A DNA stretch of 64,000 bases from Lachnospira sp. (lineage in GTDB: Bacteria; Bacillota; Clostridia; Lachnospirales; Lachnospiraceae), in NCBI GenBank assembly GCA_017621205.1, contig JAGATQ010000039.1:1-64000 (forward strand). The letters run 5' to 3'. The number at the start of each line of letters is the position of its first letter. The first letter of the stretch is position 1. Below are positions 1-8,315 of the stretch, in pieces. Below the pieces are notes generated by a model that worked only from the letters and a program-made list of their open reading frames with translations, was not told where the DNA came from and searched no databases. The translations under genes and the position numbers were made by a program.

Positions 1-17
1 GTTGTTTCACAACTCCT

Positions 18-153
18 GCAATCCTGCAAACATTCGAAATCCGCTAATTTGCTGCGTAAATTGCTCCTTTCTCATGTTTGGCGGGTCCCAAGTTCAAATG
101 CCTTATCATGCAAGCATGAACGGCATATTGACCTTTTGACCCTGGCATCATAT
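18..153. repeat. 136-bp dispersed repeat, copy 1
   Basis: This sequence recurs at 27920-28055 in the same orientation with only 4 differences in 136 positions. Near its right end lies TTGACC, 17 bp, TATTTA, a promoter-like arrangement pointing rightwards. The minus strand carries a 35-codon open frame (44-151) beginning ATG ATG and ending TAG, but no Shine-Dalgarno sequence is visible before it. In both places the repeat sits next to a 148-bp palindromic element. Whether it is a mobile remnant, an RNA or a mini-gene is not resolved. Confidence 0.85.
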
Positions 154-161
154 TTAGTTAG

Positions 162-309
162 AGGTAATTGCGAAACTTATAACCGTTAGGCAGATAGTCA
201 TTATACTATGTAAATGAGTGCCTTTGTACCTTGCGTAGCAAGGGCAACGAAACGAATTTACATAGTATAATGACTATCGTATCAGTAACTTAGTGTTTCG
301 CAATTACCT
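162..309 (+). repeat. 148-bp palindromic element, copy A (MITE-like)
   Basis: The ends are perfect 15-bp inverted repeats (aggtaattgcgaaac / gtttcgcaattacct). Inside are long complementary arms and a small central hairpin, CTTGC-GTA-GCAAG. The copies at 1070, 2832 and 27757 (reversed) have the same length, and 7600 is an internally deleted one. The central stem differs from the other copies (CGAGC/GCTCG) yet stays paired. It encodes no protein and behaves like a non-autonomous element or structured repeat. No target duplication is clear. Confidence 0.9.
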
Positions 310-359
310 GCTAATGGAGGAAAGGTTTCATTGATTGCCCTAGAAAATGGAGGGTAGTG

Positions 360-950
360 TCATCTTTTATCTCCCACCTCTAATTTCAGATTTGAAAATA
401 CAAAATAACCGAGAGTCATTCCGGTTATATAGAGAATGATATCAAATATATCAAAGGAACCTCTTTTGGTTATGTATTGTACTATCTCAATAATAAAGCT
501 GATTCCAAGAAAGCATAGAATACTTTTCTTGTAAGGGATGCTTTTAAATCGAAATAAATATCCTAAAGGAAATAATACAGCTAAATTTAAAATCATCTGT
601 AAAAGCATTTCCCGGGATTGGATGCAATCAGCCAGTGCGGCAATAAGATTGAGGGAAAATACTCTTTCATAGGAGGGTCTTCCCCAAAATACCAGTATCA
701 GAAGACAGAAATATAAAATAGTTACAATACGAAACCACAGACGAGTTACCCGTTTTTTAATAATAACCCATAGGAGAAATGGAAATGCAATCAGGCAGAG
801 GGCAAGTGCAAAAAGGGAGGTAATAATATACATTGTGGAAGATAGGTTGCAGAAAGAATCAATAATATCCATAAGAATGAAATAGTAAAAAAGATATCCG
901 CATAGGATGCCTAATGCAATTATTAAAAGATTGGTTAATTTGCTTTTCAT
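360..950 (-). CDS. VanZ-like membrane protein
   Basis: A 196-residue polytopic membrane protein with about six hydrophobic segments. The C-terminal half has the VanZ-family pattern: a helix ending in FPLGYLF (around residues 128-134), then IIEIVQYITKRGSFDIFDI and a Gly-rich last helix. VanZ relatives confer low-level teicoplanin resistance or act in envelope stress, but most family members have no known role. An AAAGGA sequence lies about 11 bp before the ATG. The gene stands alone, bracketed by palindromic elements A and B. The family call is good; the physiological role is unknown. Confidence 0.8.
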   Translation of the reverse strand: MKSKLTNLLIIALGILCGYLFYYFILMDIIDSFCNLSSTMYIITSLFALALCLIAFPFLLWVIIKKRVTRLWFRIVTILYFCLLILVFWGRPSYERVFSLNLIAALADCIQSREMLLQMILNLAVLFPLGYLFRFKSIPYKKSILCFLGISFIIEIVQYITKRGSFDIFDIILYITGMTLGYFVFSNLKLEVGDKR

Positions 951-1028
951 AGTAATGAATCCTTTCTTCGTAATATAGAATACAGTGGGTATAAGGTCAT
1001 TATATGATACAGAAAATTGGTTGGCAAG

Positions 1029-1058
1029 AGGAGCCGTCGCATAGACAGACTCCTTTTT
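1029..1058 (+). terminator. Orphan terminator-like hairpin
   Basis: GGAG..GTC and GAC...CTCC form an interrupted stem around gcata, followed by six T on the plus strand. No plus-strand gene precedes it, because the VanZ gene is on the minus strand. It may be a remnant of a lost gene or end an unrecognised short transcript. The 951-1366 gap also holds palindromic element B and the promoter of the S41 gene. Confidence 0.45.
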
Positions 1059-1069
1059 TCATTTATTGT

Positions 1070-1217
1070 AGACAATTGCGAAACTTCCATTTACATGGTA
1101 GATAGTCCTGATTTTATATAAATTTGCGCCTTTGTACCGAGCTATGCTCGGACAACGAAGCAAATTTATATAAAATCAGGACTATCGTATCAATAACATA
1201 GTGTTTCTCAAATACCT
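1070..1217 (+). repeat. 148-bp palindromic element, copy B (MITE-like)
   Basis: Same length and orientation as copy A. Its ends are slightly diverged (agacaattgcgaaac / gtttctcaaatacct). The long arm reads gatttta-tataaattt and is matched by its complement; the central hairpin is CGAGC-TAT-GCTCG. With copies A and C it brackets the VanZ and S41 genes in one 2.8-kb block. Confidence 0.9.
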
Positions 1218-1282
1218 ATTTATTAACCAATAGCAGGTATGTGTGGTTTTTGCAAATATATTAATATTTGTCTGTTTTTTAC

Positions 1283-1311
1283 TTGACAAATAATATTATA
1301 TATCATATAGT
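1283..1311 (+). promoter_or_regulatory. Sigma-A type promoter for the S41 peptidase gene
   Basis: TTGACA (1283-1288), a 17-bp spacer, and TATAGT (1306-1311). It lies about 55 bp before the AGGAGG ribosome binding site of the S41 gene. The surrounding sequence is extremely AT-rich. Confidence 0.7.
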
Positions 1312-1366
1312 ATTATATGAAAGCTATATATTATATCATTTAACAAAAAGGAGGGATAAATATAAT

Positions 1367-2833
1367 ATGAAAAAGACATTCCTGATTTTATATATATTTA
1401 TATGCCTTATGTCCATTGCATGCATTCCCATTAATTTATTCCTTTGGAACATGCCCGAGTGGATTATGCTCGTATTCGGATGCGGTATTATTTTCCTGAC
1501 AGCATTATTATTAAGACAAAAGGGAAAGAAGGTTTTAAAATTCTTTGCAGTGCTGTTTACGGTTCTTGTCGTATCGGTGTCTTTGTTTGGAAGTTATTGC
1601 AACCCATATTGGAACAGCCTGATTTTTAAGTCCAATGTAGATTATCATTCCGAATCCTTTGATGGAAGATTGTCTTCCAGAGAGGCGTTAAAGGACCTTC
1701 ATTATGCAATGAAATATTTGAAGAAGCTTCACCCCGTGTTTTATAAAGGAATGCCACAGGATATAAAGGAGAAGTATGAGGATATCAGGAAAAAAATGAA
1801 ACAATCGGACGAATTCACCGTTCATGATTTAAATCAGGATATTGAAGCTATTTTTTCAATGATAGGTGATGGTCATACCTTTGTTCTGGGAAATTATTCT
1901 GATAACCGGTATTTAAAGAACAATGTCGAATGGGAAAGGGATAATTGCCGTCTCATAGCTGTAAATAAAAAGACAGTGGAGCAGCTTTTGGTGGAAAAAG
2001 CGGATATCTATAGTTTTGATGCACCAAGCTGGGAGCGTAAGCTTATGGCATTTGATTTAATTAGTGTTTACGGGCTTCGTTATCTGGGATTTTCGCTCGT
2101 TGATGGAGTCGAATATACTTATGAAACAGAGGATGGCAAGAGAAATACGATTATCTGTTCTGACGAGGATTTTGTTTCTTCGGAGGAATATCAGGCACTT
2201 AGCAGCGGTGAAGAGGATGGTGCACAGGAATTTGTCCGCTATGAGTTAGATGAGGAAAAGAGCCTTGCAGTGCTTACTCTGGATGAATGCATTTATAATG
2301 ATGAGTACACGGATTGTATAAAAGAGATGTTTACCAAGATTAAGCAAAAGGGGATTCATAATGTTGCGGTTGATTTAAGGAATAATGGTGGAGGAGACGA
2401 CTCGGTGGCATTTGAATTTATAAAATATCTGAATAGTGATAGCTATCATTGTATGACATATCAACAGCGGCTGGGAATTTTCCAGACACCCTTACCGGAT
2501 TCTTTTACCGAAAATGAACGATATGAGAGTCTTACCTTTGATGGACAGCTTTATATACTTACCTCAGAAAGTACCTTTAGCTCCGCAATGGCTTTTGCCC
2601 AATACATTAAAGATAATCAGTTAGGAATCCTTATCGGGGAGTCCCCCGGAAATGACCCGAATGGTTACGGAGAAGTTGCTGCCTTTCAGTTGCCGAACTC
2701 TAAGCTTTGTATGCAGATATCGACAAAGCAGTTTTACAGAGCTGACAGAGACTGTGAGGACAATTTGGTACTGCCTGATATTCCTTGTGATGCTGATAAG
2801 GCAGAAGAAAAGCTTAATTTAATTTTGAATTAG
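1367..2833 (+). CDS. Membrane-anchored S41 family peptidase-like protein
   Basis: 488 residues. The ATG at 1367 was chosen because AGGAGGG lies 10 bp upstream; a longer in-frame reading to 1268 has no ribosome binding site and would overlap the promoter. Two to three hydrophobic segments fill residues 1-75. The tail-specific protease core follows: VDLRNNGGGD (from about residue 335) and STFSSAMAF (about 402-410), which is the usual nucleophile serine region. No PDZ domain is obvious. It probably faces the outside of the membrane and cleaves, or only binds, peptides. The stop codon TAG overlaps the first bases of palindromic element C, so the end of the protein was probably set by that insertion. 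Confidence 0.8.
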   Translation: MKKTFLILYIFICLMSIACIPINLFLWNMPEWIMLVFGCGIIFLTALLLRQKGKKVLKFFAVLFTVLVVSVSLFGSYCNPYWNSLIFKSNVDYHSESFDGRLSSREALKDLHYAMKYLKKLHPVFYKGMPQDIKEKYEDIRKKMKQSDEFTVHDLNQDIEAIFSMIGDGHTFVLGNYSDNRYLKNNVEWERDNCRLIAVNKKTVEQLLVEKADIYSFDAPSWERKLMAFDLISVYGLRYLGFSLVDGVEYTYETEDGKRNTIICSDEDFVSSEEYQALSSGEEDGAQEFVRYELDEEKSLAVLTLDECIYNDEYTDCIKEMFTKIKQKGIHNVAVDLRNNGGGDDSVAFEFIKYLNSDSYHCMTYQQRLGIFQTPLPDSFTENERYESLTFDGQLYILTSESTFSSAMAFAQYIKDNQLGILIGESPGNDPNGYGEVAAFQLPNSKLCMQISTKQFYRADRDCEDNLVLPDIPCDADKAEEKLNLILN

Positions 2834-2979
2834 ATAATTGTGAAACTCCTATTCGAGAGGTAGATAGTCGTGATTTTGTATAAATTTGTGCCTTTGTACC
2901 GAGCTGTGCTCGGACAACGAAACAAATTTATACAAAATTATGGCTATCGTATCAGCAATTAATAGTTTCAAAATTACCT
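2832..2979 (+). repeat. 148-bp palindromic element, copy C (MITE-like)
   Basis: Same length and orientation as A and B, with ends agataattgtgaaac / gtttcaaaattacct. The central hairpin is CGAGC-TGT-GCTCG. Two mismatches break the long arm (gtcgtgat versus atatggct). It starts within the stop codon of the preceding gene and ends 33 bp before the PadR gene. Confidence 0.9.
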
Positions 2980-3012
2980 AAATAAATACTACTTAGGAAA
3001 GGAGGAGCCTAT

Positions 3013-3333
3013 ATGACCTATCAATTAGCAGCCCCCTTGCTGGATGCCTGCGTGCTTGGGATTGTGGAGATGGAGGATGTCTATGGATACACTCTGACAC
3101 AGCGGGTAAAGGAGATTGTCGATATTTCAGAATCCACATTGTATCCTGTGCTTAGACGGTTGCAAAAGGAGAACTATCTGACAACCTATGACCAGCCATT
3201 TCAGGGGAGAAACCGAAGGTATTATAAGATTACAAAAGAGGGGATGGATAAGCTTACATTTTACAAAGAGGAATGGGAGAGTTATAAGACGAAGGTGGAC
3301 ACATTATTAGGAGGTGGTTTACGTGAATCGTAA
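3013..3333 (+). CDS. PadR family transcriptional regulator
   Basis: 106 residues, the usual size of a short PadR protein. A winged helix-turn-helix covers residues 10-80, with the family signatures ESTLYPVLRRLQKENYL and RNRRYYKITKEG. A short dimerisation helix is at the C-terminus. A strong AAAGGAGGAG lies before the ATG. It is the first gene of a three-gene operon with DUF1700 and DUF4097 proteins, a combination common in Firmicutes in which PadR is thought to regulate its own operon. The inducer is unknown. Confidence 0.93.
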   Translation: MTYQLAAPLLDACVLGIVEMEDVYGYTLTQRVKEIVDISESTLYPVLRRLQKENYLTTYDQPFQGRNRRYYKITKEGMDKLTFYKEEWESYKTKVDTLLGGGLRES

Positions 3334-3910
3334 GGAATTTATGGAGGCTTTAAGAAAACAGTTAAGGTATCTTCCCAAGGAAGACCGGGAGGATGCGATT
3401 GGCTATTATGAGGAGTATTTGATGGATTTGGATGTTTCGGAAGAGGAGGATATTACTTCTATTGTCGGACAGCCAAAGGAAGTTGTGCAAGCGATATTGG
3501 CTGACTGCACAGAAAAACATTATGAGGAGCAAAAGGAGGGGGGAAGTGCCAAAAAAAGTGGTGTGATGGTATGGCTTGTGATTCTTGGAATATTTGCCGC
3601 TCCATTTGCTTTTCCGGTGGCAATCATGATTCTTTGTCTGCTATTTATGGTGCTTATCCTTGCAGCAAGTATTGTATTTACCGTATTATGTTTTGTGGTT
3701 GCAATTATACTGGCAGGTGCGGCAGCTTTGGTGGGGGTTGTATGGGCAGGAAGCATAGCACAACGTGTTGTATGCCTTGGAATGGGGCTTGCATTCATTG
3801 GAGCAGGCTTGCTTGGAGTTGTGATTTTGGTGGAATTGGCAAAGGTACTTACCCGTGGCATCGTGGCATTATTTAAAAGAGTTTTCAGTAAGAAGGAGGA
3901 GAGGGTATGA
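3323..3910 (+). CDS. DUF1700 family membrane protein
   Basis: 195 residues from the GTG at 3323, which has AGGAGG 8 bp upstream; a GTG at 3314 overlaps that site and is less likely. The N-terminal 60 residues form the charged helical DUF1700/HAAS region (FMEALRKQLRYLPKEDRED). Three long hydrophobic stretches follow at about 73-170, with a basic tail. The start overlaps the PadR gene by 11 bp, implying translational coupling. It acts in the membrane together with PadR and DUF4097 partners; the mechanism is not established. Confidence 0.9.
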   Translation: MNRKEFMEALRKQLRYLPKEDREDAIGYYEEYLMDLDVSEEEDITSIVGQPKEVVQAILADCTEKHYEEQKEGGSAKKSGVMVWLVILGIFAAPFAFPVAIMILCLLFMVLILAASIVFTVLCFVVAIILAGAAALVGVVWAGSIAQRVVCLGMGLAFIGAGLLGVVILVELAKVLTRGIVALFKRVFSKKEERV

Positions 3911-4887
3911 AGCAGTTGTTAAAGATTGGAGTAACATTACTGGTGGCAGGAATCTGTCTTGCCGCATTGGGCAGAATATTTGGTGGAAGCTTCAGTTTTT
4001 CGATAAATCCGAAAACACATGAATTTGCTGATGTGAGAGATGATGATGATTATTATGCCCAGGATAGTATGTCACTGGATGCCTTTACATCATTAGATAT
4101 TCGCACCGGTGTGGCAGATATTGATATAAAGGAAGGAGATTCTTACCAGCTTGAGTATATTCTTTATAAGGAGGATAAACCAACGGTCTCCACGGATGGA
4201 GAAACACTGGTTATTAAGAGTAAGGAAAATAACCATACGGTTCATATTGGGTTTGATTTTGAAGTGTTTGATTTTAAAGCAAGGTCTGATAAAGAGCCAC
4301 AGCTTACGCTTACGGTTCCTAAGGGAACGAAGCTTAAGAATGTTTCTATCTTCACGGAATCGGGAGATTGCCAGTTCAGTAATATTAATGCAGATAAGCT
4401 ATCGGTAAAGACTGAAGCCGGGGATGTGGTGCTTGATAATATAGACAGCTCTACAATGGATATGGTTTTAGAGTCGGGAGATGCCAAGATAAAAGCTTGT
4501 AGTTTTGATTCCTGTACCCTCAAATCAGAGGCAGGCGATGTGGTAGTTTCCGATGTGGATAGCACTGCTATGGATATGACATTAGAGTCAGGGGATGTTA
4601 GGATAGACGGATGTGATTTTGCATCATGGGAGCTGTTATCGGAAGCTGGTGATGTAAAAGCAGGAGAGCTTACTGTTGATAAATTGAGTGCAAAGGCAGA
4701 GAGTGGGGATGTAGAGCTTGGCATAGAAGGAGAGCAGGAGGAATATGGGTTTGCATTGTTCTGTGACTCTGGTGATATTAAACTAAATGGAAGAAATCAA
4801 GGTGAGAACTTTGTTTATGCAGAGGAGAAGGATAAGCTCATTAAGGTTGAGAATGAGTGTGGAGATGTGACAATCAGCTTTGATTAG
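3907..4887 (+). CDS. DUF4097 beta-repeat protein
   Basis: 326 residues. It has one N-terminal membrane anchor (about 5-25), then a long beta-strand repeat region carrying nine turns of the form E-S/A-G-D or close variants, spaced about 20 residues apart. This is the DUF4097 adhesin-like solenoid. The start overlaps the DUF1700 stop (ATGA). It probably forms an extracellular or membrane-associated beta structure working with DUF1700. Envelope-stress roles are suggested for such operons, but this is inference here. Confidence 0.88.
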   Translation: MKQLLKIGVTLLVAGICLAALGRIFGGSFSFSINPKTHEFADVRDDDDYYAQDSMSLDAFTSLDIRTGVADIDIKEGDSYQLEYILYKEDKPTVSTDGETLVIKSKENNHTVHIGFDFEVFDFKARSDKEPQLTLTVPKGTKLKNVSIFTESGDCQFSNINADKLSVKTEAGDVVLDNIDSSTMDMVLESGDAKIKACSFDSCTLKSEAGDVVVSDVDSTAMDMTLESGDVRIDGCDFASWELLSEAGDVKAGELTVDKLSAKAESGDVELGIEGEQEEYGFALFCDSGDIKLNGRNQGENFVYAEEKDKLIKVENECGDVTISFD

Positions 4888-4907
4888 TTTTCATTGCATG
4901 AAAGGGT

Positions 4908-4943
4908 AAGGATGTTGTAGGAGAATTCTACGGCATCCTTTTT
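4908..4943 (+). terminator. Terminator after the PadR operon
   Basis: Arms of 13 nt (4908-4920 and 4928-4940), nearly perfect, around a 7-nt loop, ending in a T run. Confidence 0.8.
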
Positions 4944-4947
4944 CTAG

Positions 4948-4963
4948 TTTAGTACACTAGTGT
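4948..4963. promoter_or_regulatory. Possible operator, shared palindrome (site 1)
   Basis: The 16-mer tttagtacactagtgt contains the perfect 10-bp palindrome ACACTAGTGT. The identical 16-mer recurs at 13150-13165 before the AraC-type gene. Two exact copies upstream of unrelated genes suggest a regulator site, perhaps of the GntR/YtrA type; that assignment is a guess. Confidence 0.4.
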
Positions 4964-5043
4964 TTAATGAAATAATGTTGACAGAAATATCACCATGTTT
5001 GTACAATAAGAACAAGATAAGAATATGGAATGGGGTGACATTG

Positions 5044-5946
5044 ATGAATCAGGGAACAAAAAATATGAAATTAATACAGGCAATTGATGAGTATCGGGAG
5101 CAGTGCAAGGCTTTTGATTATGAGAGAGATAGGAATAAGGCAGTACCGGAGGGCTTAAAGATTATAAAGGATGTAAGCTATTCGGATTATGGTGATTTTA
5201 GTTTGCTGGATATCTACATGCCGGAGGATGCGGTAGGAGAGCTGCCTGTGATTGTGCACACCCATGGAGGTGCATTTTGTTATGGTTCCAAGGAGGTTTA
5301 CCAATTCTATTGTATGAGTCTGGCAAAACAGGGCTTTGCGGTGGTGAATTATAATTACCGCTTAAGCTATGAGTATAGCTTCCCAGCTCCCATTGAGGAT
5401 TTAAACCAGCTTCTTACATGGCTTGCTATTCATGCACAGGAATATGGTCTTAATACAGAGCAGGTGTTTTTAGCAGGAGATTCTGCCGGTGCTAATATTT
5501 CTTATGTATATATGACACTGTACTCCAACCCAGAGTATAGGAAATTATTTGCTCTGACAGTTCCCAAGGTAAAGCTTCTCGGTGGTCTGCTGAATTGCGG
5601 TCCTTACGATTTTGTAGCGGCTGAACAGAATAACCAGCAGCAGATTGATCTTGTAGATGCATATTATCAGAAGCCCTATAGTAACTATGGTGCGTTGATA
5701 GATACATTTTCTTTTGTCAATGACAATTTTCCTCCCTGCTATGTTATGACTGCTAACAAGGATTTCTTTAAAGAGGAGGCATTGAAGCTGGATGAGAAGC
5801 TGTCAGCTCTTGGTGTAGAGCATGTTTGTAAGATATGGGGAAGCGGTGAACAGCCACTTTACCATATTTTTCATATCGATATTGCTAGTGATGTGGCGGT
5901 GCAATGTAATAAGGAGCAGTGTGAGTATTTAAAGTCGTTGCTTTGA
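5044..5946 (+). CDS. Alpha/beta hydrolase, esterase/lipase-like
   Basis: 300 residues from the ATG at 5044, preceded by GGGGTGA. An upstream in-frame ATG at 4960 has no site and would overlap the palindrome. Family hallmarks are the oxyanion motif HGGAF starting at His74 and the nucleophile elbow GDSAG with Ser147. A C-terminal Asp and His (HIFHID, about residue 278) complete a likely triad. There is no signal peptide, so it is cytosolic. It belongs to the hormone-sensitive-lipase type of esterases; the substrate is unknown. It is a single gene after a terminator. Confidence 0.85.
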   Translation: MNQGTKNMKLIQAIDEYREQCKAFDYERDRNKAVPEGLKIIKDVSYSDYGDFSLLDIYMPEDAVGELPVIVHTHGGAFCYGSKEVYQFYCMSLAKQGFAVVNYNYRLSYEYSFPAPIEDLNQLLTWLAIHAQEYGLNTEQVFLAGDSAGANISYVYMTLYSNPEYRKLFALTVPKVKLLGGLLNCGPYDFVAAEQNNQQQIDLVDAYYQKPYSNYGALIDTFSFVNDNFPPCYVMTANKDFFKEEALKLDEKLSALGVEHVCKIWGSGEQPLYHIFHIDIASDVAVQCNKEQCEYLKSLL

Positions 5947-5994
5947 AGCATAGGAACATGGAAAACCAATTAATTCAAATATGGAGGAAAAGAG

Positions 5995-6399
5995 ATGAAG
6001 CTTTTAATTGTGGATGCACAGGGGGGCGGACTTGGGAAACAGATGATACAGGCACTAAAGAAGGAAGAATTGTCCTGTGAAATCACTGCAGTTGGTACGA
6101 ATTCTACTGCAACTGCCAATATGCTAAAAGCGGGAGCTGACCACGCTGCAACAGGAGAGAATGCAGTTTTGGTTGGATGCCGGAAGGCGGATGTTATTAT
6201 TGGACCAATTGGGATTGTAATTGCAGATTCCTTGTACGGTGAGATTACCCCTGCTATGGCGGTGGCTATCGGGCAAAGTCAGGCTGTAAAGCTTTTGATT
6301 CCAATGAACCAGTGTGACAATATCGTGGTGGGGATATCTGGCTTTTCGATGAATCAAGTGGTAGGGGATATTGTGGAACGGTTGAAGGAGATGTCTTAG
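5995..6399 (+). CDS. DUF3842 family protein
   Basis: 134 residues, full length for the family. It begins with a Rossmann-like strand and glycine loop (LIVDAQGGGLGKQM), and has a conserved ADVIIGPIGIVIADSLYGEITP stretch in two parts around residues 64-85. It is cytosolic. The family is common in Clostridia and has no assigned function; the glycine loop suggests nucleotide binding. GGAGG lies before the ATG. A close HTH gene follows 30 bp later. Confidence 0.88.
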   Translation: MKLLIVDAQGGGLGKQMIQALKKEELSCEITAVGTNSTATANMLKAGADHAATGENAVLVGCRKADVIIGPIGIVIADSLYGEITPAMAVAIGQSQAVKLLIPMNQCDNIVVGISGFSMNQVVGDIVERLKEMS

Positions 6400-6429
6400 G
6401 TTTAATCGGGGATAGAAGGGGGATTTTTC

Positions 6430-6699
6430 ATGAATACAAAAGCAATCGGTGCCTGTATCCATAGGAATAGAGAAAGCCTTGACATGTCTTTAGAGGAGTT
6501 GGCAGATAAGGCAGGCATGAGTGTTTCTGCATTAAAGGAGTATGAAAAGGGATTAAAAAAGCTAAGGGCGAGTGAATTAAAATGTATATCTGATGCATTG
6601 GATATACCCATGGTTATGTTAATACATAGTGGGGGAGGCATGTACAGGGAGGTAAAGGATGAAAATGGGAGAAATATTTTGAGATATAGGGAATATTGA
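6430..6699 (+). CDS. Small XRE-type helix-turn-helix protein
   Basis: 89 residues. Residues 5-60 form a Cro/C1-type HTH (SLDMSLEELADKAGMSVSAL), with a degenerate hydrophobic tail. The ribosome binding site is AAGGGGG. It may share a transcript with DUF3842 (30-bp gap) and with the interrupted ATP-grasp gene 30 bp downstream. The target is unknown. Confidence 0.8.
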   Translation: MNTKAIGACIHRNRESLDMSLEELADKAGMSVSALKEYEKGLKKLRASELKCISDALDIPMVMLIHSGGGMYREVKDENGRNILRYREY

Positions 6700-6729
6700 A
6701 GTGGATAAATTGTCAACCTTAGAGGCTGA

Positions 6730-7473
6730 TTGGGGGCAAAAATAATAAAAGTATATATTCAGGCAGACAAAAGAGGAATGCCATATAATGTGAATGCTTA
6801 TTGTGCTATGCAGGGCTTTGAACAGATGGGCTTTGAGACGATACTATTTTCAGAGGCAGAGAAACTAAAAAGAGTTTCAGCAGAAGATATGGTAGTTGGG
6901 GGAGTGGGCACTGTAAAAGGATTTTTAAAAAATCGGGGACTTCTGATTGAGGATATAGATTATCCTGCGGAGTTACAGCCTTATTATAAGAGAAAAATTG
7001 TTAGTCTCACAGTAAGTCAATTATTGCATAGGGATAGAAATGAACCAGTATTTGTAAAACCCAAAGAGGGAAAACAGTTTAATGGATTTGTCTATCAATC
7101 AGAAAGAGACTTGATTGGACGAATCACACCAAAGCAGGATGCTGTAATTTATTGTAGTGAAGTGATTACAGTTGAGGAGTAATGGCGATGTTTTGTGCGA
7201 TACGGTCAGATTCTTGATATTCGCAGATATAAGGGAAGCTTAGGGCTATGTTATGATATGGAGATGGTGCAGCAGATGATTGCACATTATAAGCATGCAC
7301 CAGCCGGTTATGCATTAGATATCGGAGTTACAAAGCAGAAAGATACGATTATAGTGGAAGTTAATGATGGATATTCTTTAGGTAGTTATGGATTAGACCC
7401 TCTTTTATATGCAAAGCTGTTATCTGCCCGATGGGCGGAATTAACGAAGGGGAAGAATGCGTGTAAATTTTAA
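6730..7473 (+). pseudogene. ATP-grasp (DUF4343-like) gene with an in-frame stop
   Basis: One reading frame runs from the TTG at 6730 to 7473 but is broken by TAA at 7180-7182. The N-terminal part (150 codons) has the family start, with NVNAYCAMQGFEQMGFE near residue 20. After the stop the same frame continues at once as WRCFVRYGQILDIRRYKG and then the ATP-grasp end (ALDIGV, IIVEVNDGYSLGSYGL, RWAEL). In relatives the sequence just before this Trp-Arg is part of the continuous core, so one codon has probably become TAA. A second GTG at 7195 could start a fragment, but with no good binding site. A sequencing error is the alternative. Confidence 0.82.
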
Positions 7474-7541
7474 TAATTATGATGGAACTCTTTTGTGATG
7501 ATTGATTGGGTATTGCACATATAGGAGAGACGGATAGAAAA

Positions 7542-7590
7542 GATAAGGATAGCGTATTCCAATTGTGTTACGCTATCCTTATCGTATTTT
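7542..7590 (+). terminator. Strong terminator
   Basis: Perfect 15-bp arms (7542-7556 and 7569-7583) around a 12-nt loop, then GTATTTT. It closes the DUF3842/HTH/ATP-grasp run. Confidence 0.85.
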
Positions 7591-7599
7591 ATAGAAATT

Positions 7600-7665
7600 A
7601 GTCAATTGCAAAACTCGCAGTTATTATGACTATCGTATTGATAATTTATAATTTTGCAATTACCT
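7600..7665 (+). repeat. Deleted 66-bp derivative of the palindromic element (copy D)
   Basis: It keeps both ends (agtcaattgcaaaac / attttgcaattacct) and the inner piece atgactatcgtat, but lacks about 82 bp of the centre present in the 148-bp copies. It lies about 80 bp before an ECF sigma gene. Confidence 0.8.
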
Positions 7666-7745
7666 AATTTATAAAAAAGCTAAAACTATTTTCCATATAA
7701 TTTCGTATCTATTAATGTAGGACACGAAAAGAAGAGGATGAAGGA

Positions 7746-8315
7746 ATGCATTCAGACAATCAATTGATTAAAAAAGTGAAAAGATATGGAGACCGAAGGG
7801 CGGCAGATGAGCTGCTTCGAAGGTATTACCGGGAGATTTATGCCTTTGCTTACCGACAGGTATCCAGTCAGGAGCTGGCGATGGATGTAACGCAGGATAT
7901 CTTTCTGGCAGTGCTTCAGGGACTTTCTTCCTTTGATGAGAGAAAGGCAAAGTTTCGGACATGGCTTTACACGGTGGCTTCCAATAAAATTACGGATTAT
8001 TTCAGGAGCAAATACCACAGACAGCGTATTCTTACCGATGATTTTTGTGAGTGGGAACAGCCATCAGACATGCTGGTCTCGGATGAGGATTTTATCCAGC
8101 AAATCTATGGAAGAGAGTTGATGAATCAGGCAATGGCGATTGTTGTGGAGTATGGGAATGACTGGGTTCAAATTTTTCAGATGAAGCTGTTTTTGGAAAG
8201 AACCTTTGGGGAAATTGCCACACAGCTGCATTTGTCAGAAAACACAGTAAAATCTCGTTACTATACGATGATAAAACGGTTGCGAAAGGAGCTTGTAAAT
8301 GATGGAACAATATAA
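7746..8315 (+). CDS. ECF-type RNA polymerase sigma factor
   Basis: 189 residues. Region 2 is at about 22-90 (AMDVTQDIFLAVLQ, KFRTWLYTVASNKITDYFR). A sigma-4 HTH is at about 135-185 (TFGEIATQLHLSENTVKSRYY). GAGGATGAAGG precedes the ATG. It overlaps the next gene, a membrane protein, by 17 bp, and three ABC exporter genes follow. The layout fits an ECF sigma factor controlling its own transporter operon, with the membrane protein as likely partner or anti-sigma. An AAAC-17-CGTAT arrangement at 7683-7708 could be its own promoter, but that is weak. Confidence 0.9.
   Translation: MHSDNQLIKKVKRYGDRRAADELLRRYYREIYAFAYRQVSSQELAMDVTQDIFLAVLQGLSSFDERKAKFRTWLYTVASNKITDYFRSKYHRQRILTDDFCEWEQPSDMLVSDEDFIQQIYGRELMNQAMAIVVEYGNDWVQIFQMKLFLERTFGEIATQLHLSENTVKSRYYTMIKRLRKELVNDGTI

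Noticed and set aside
1029..1058. Small RNA ending at this hairpin
   Set aside because: The hairpin is terminator-like, but no convincing promoter was found upstream on the plus strand, so it is kept only as an orphan terminator.
3520..3861. Minus-strand frame inside the DUF1700 gene
   Set aside because: Shadow frame of a hydrophobic coding region; no start site.
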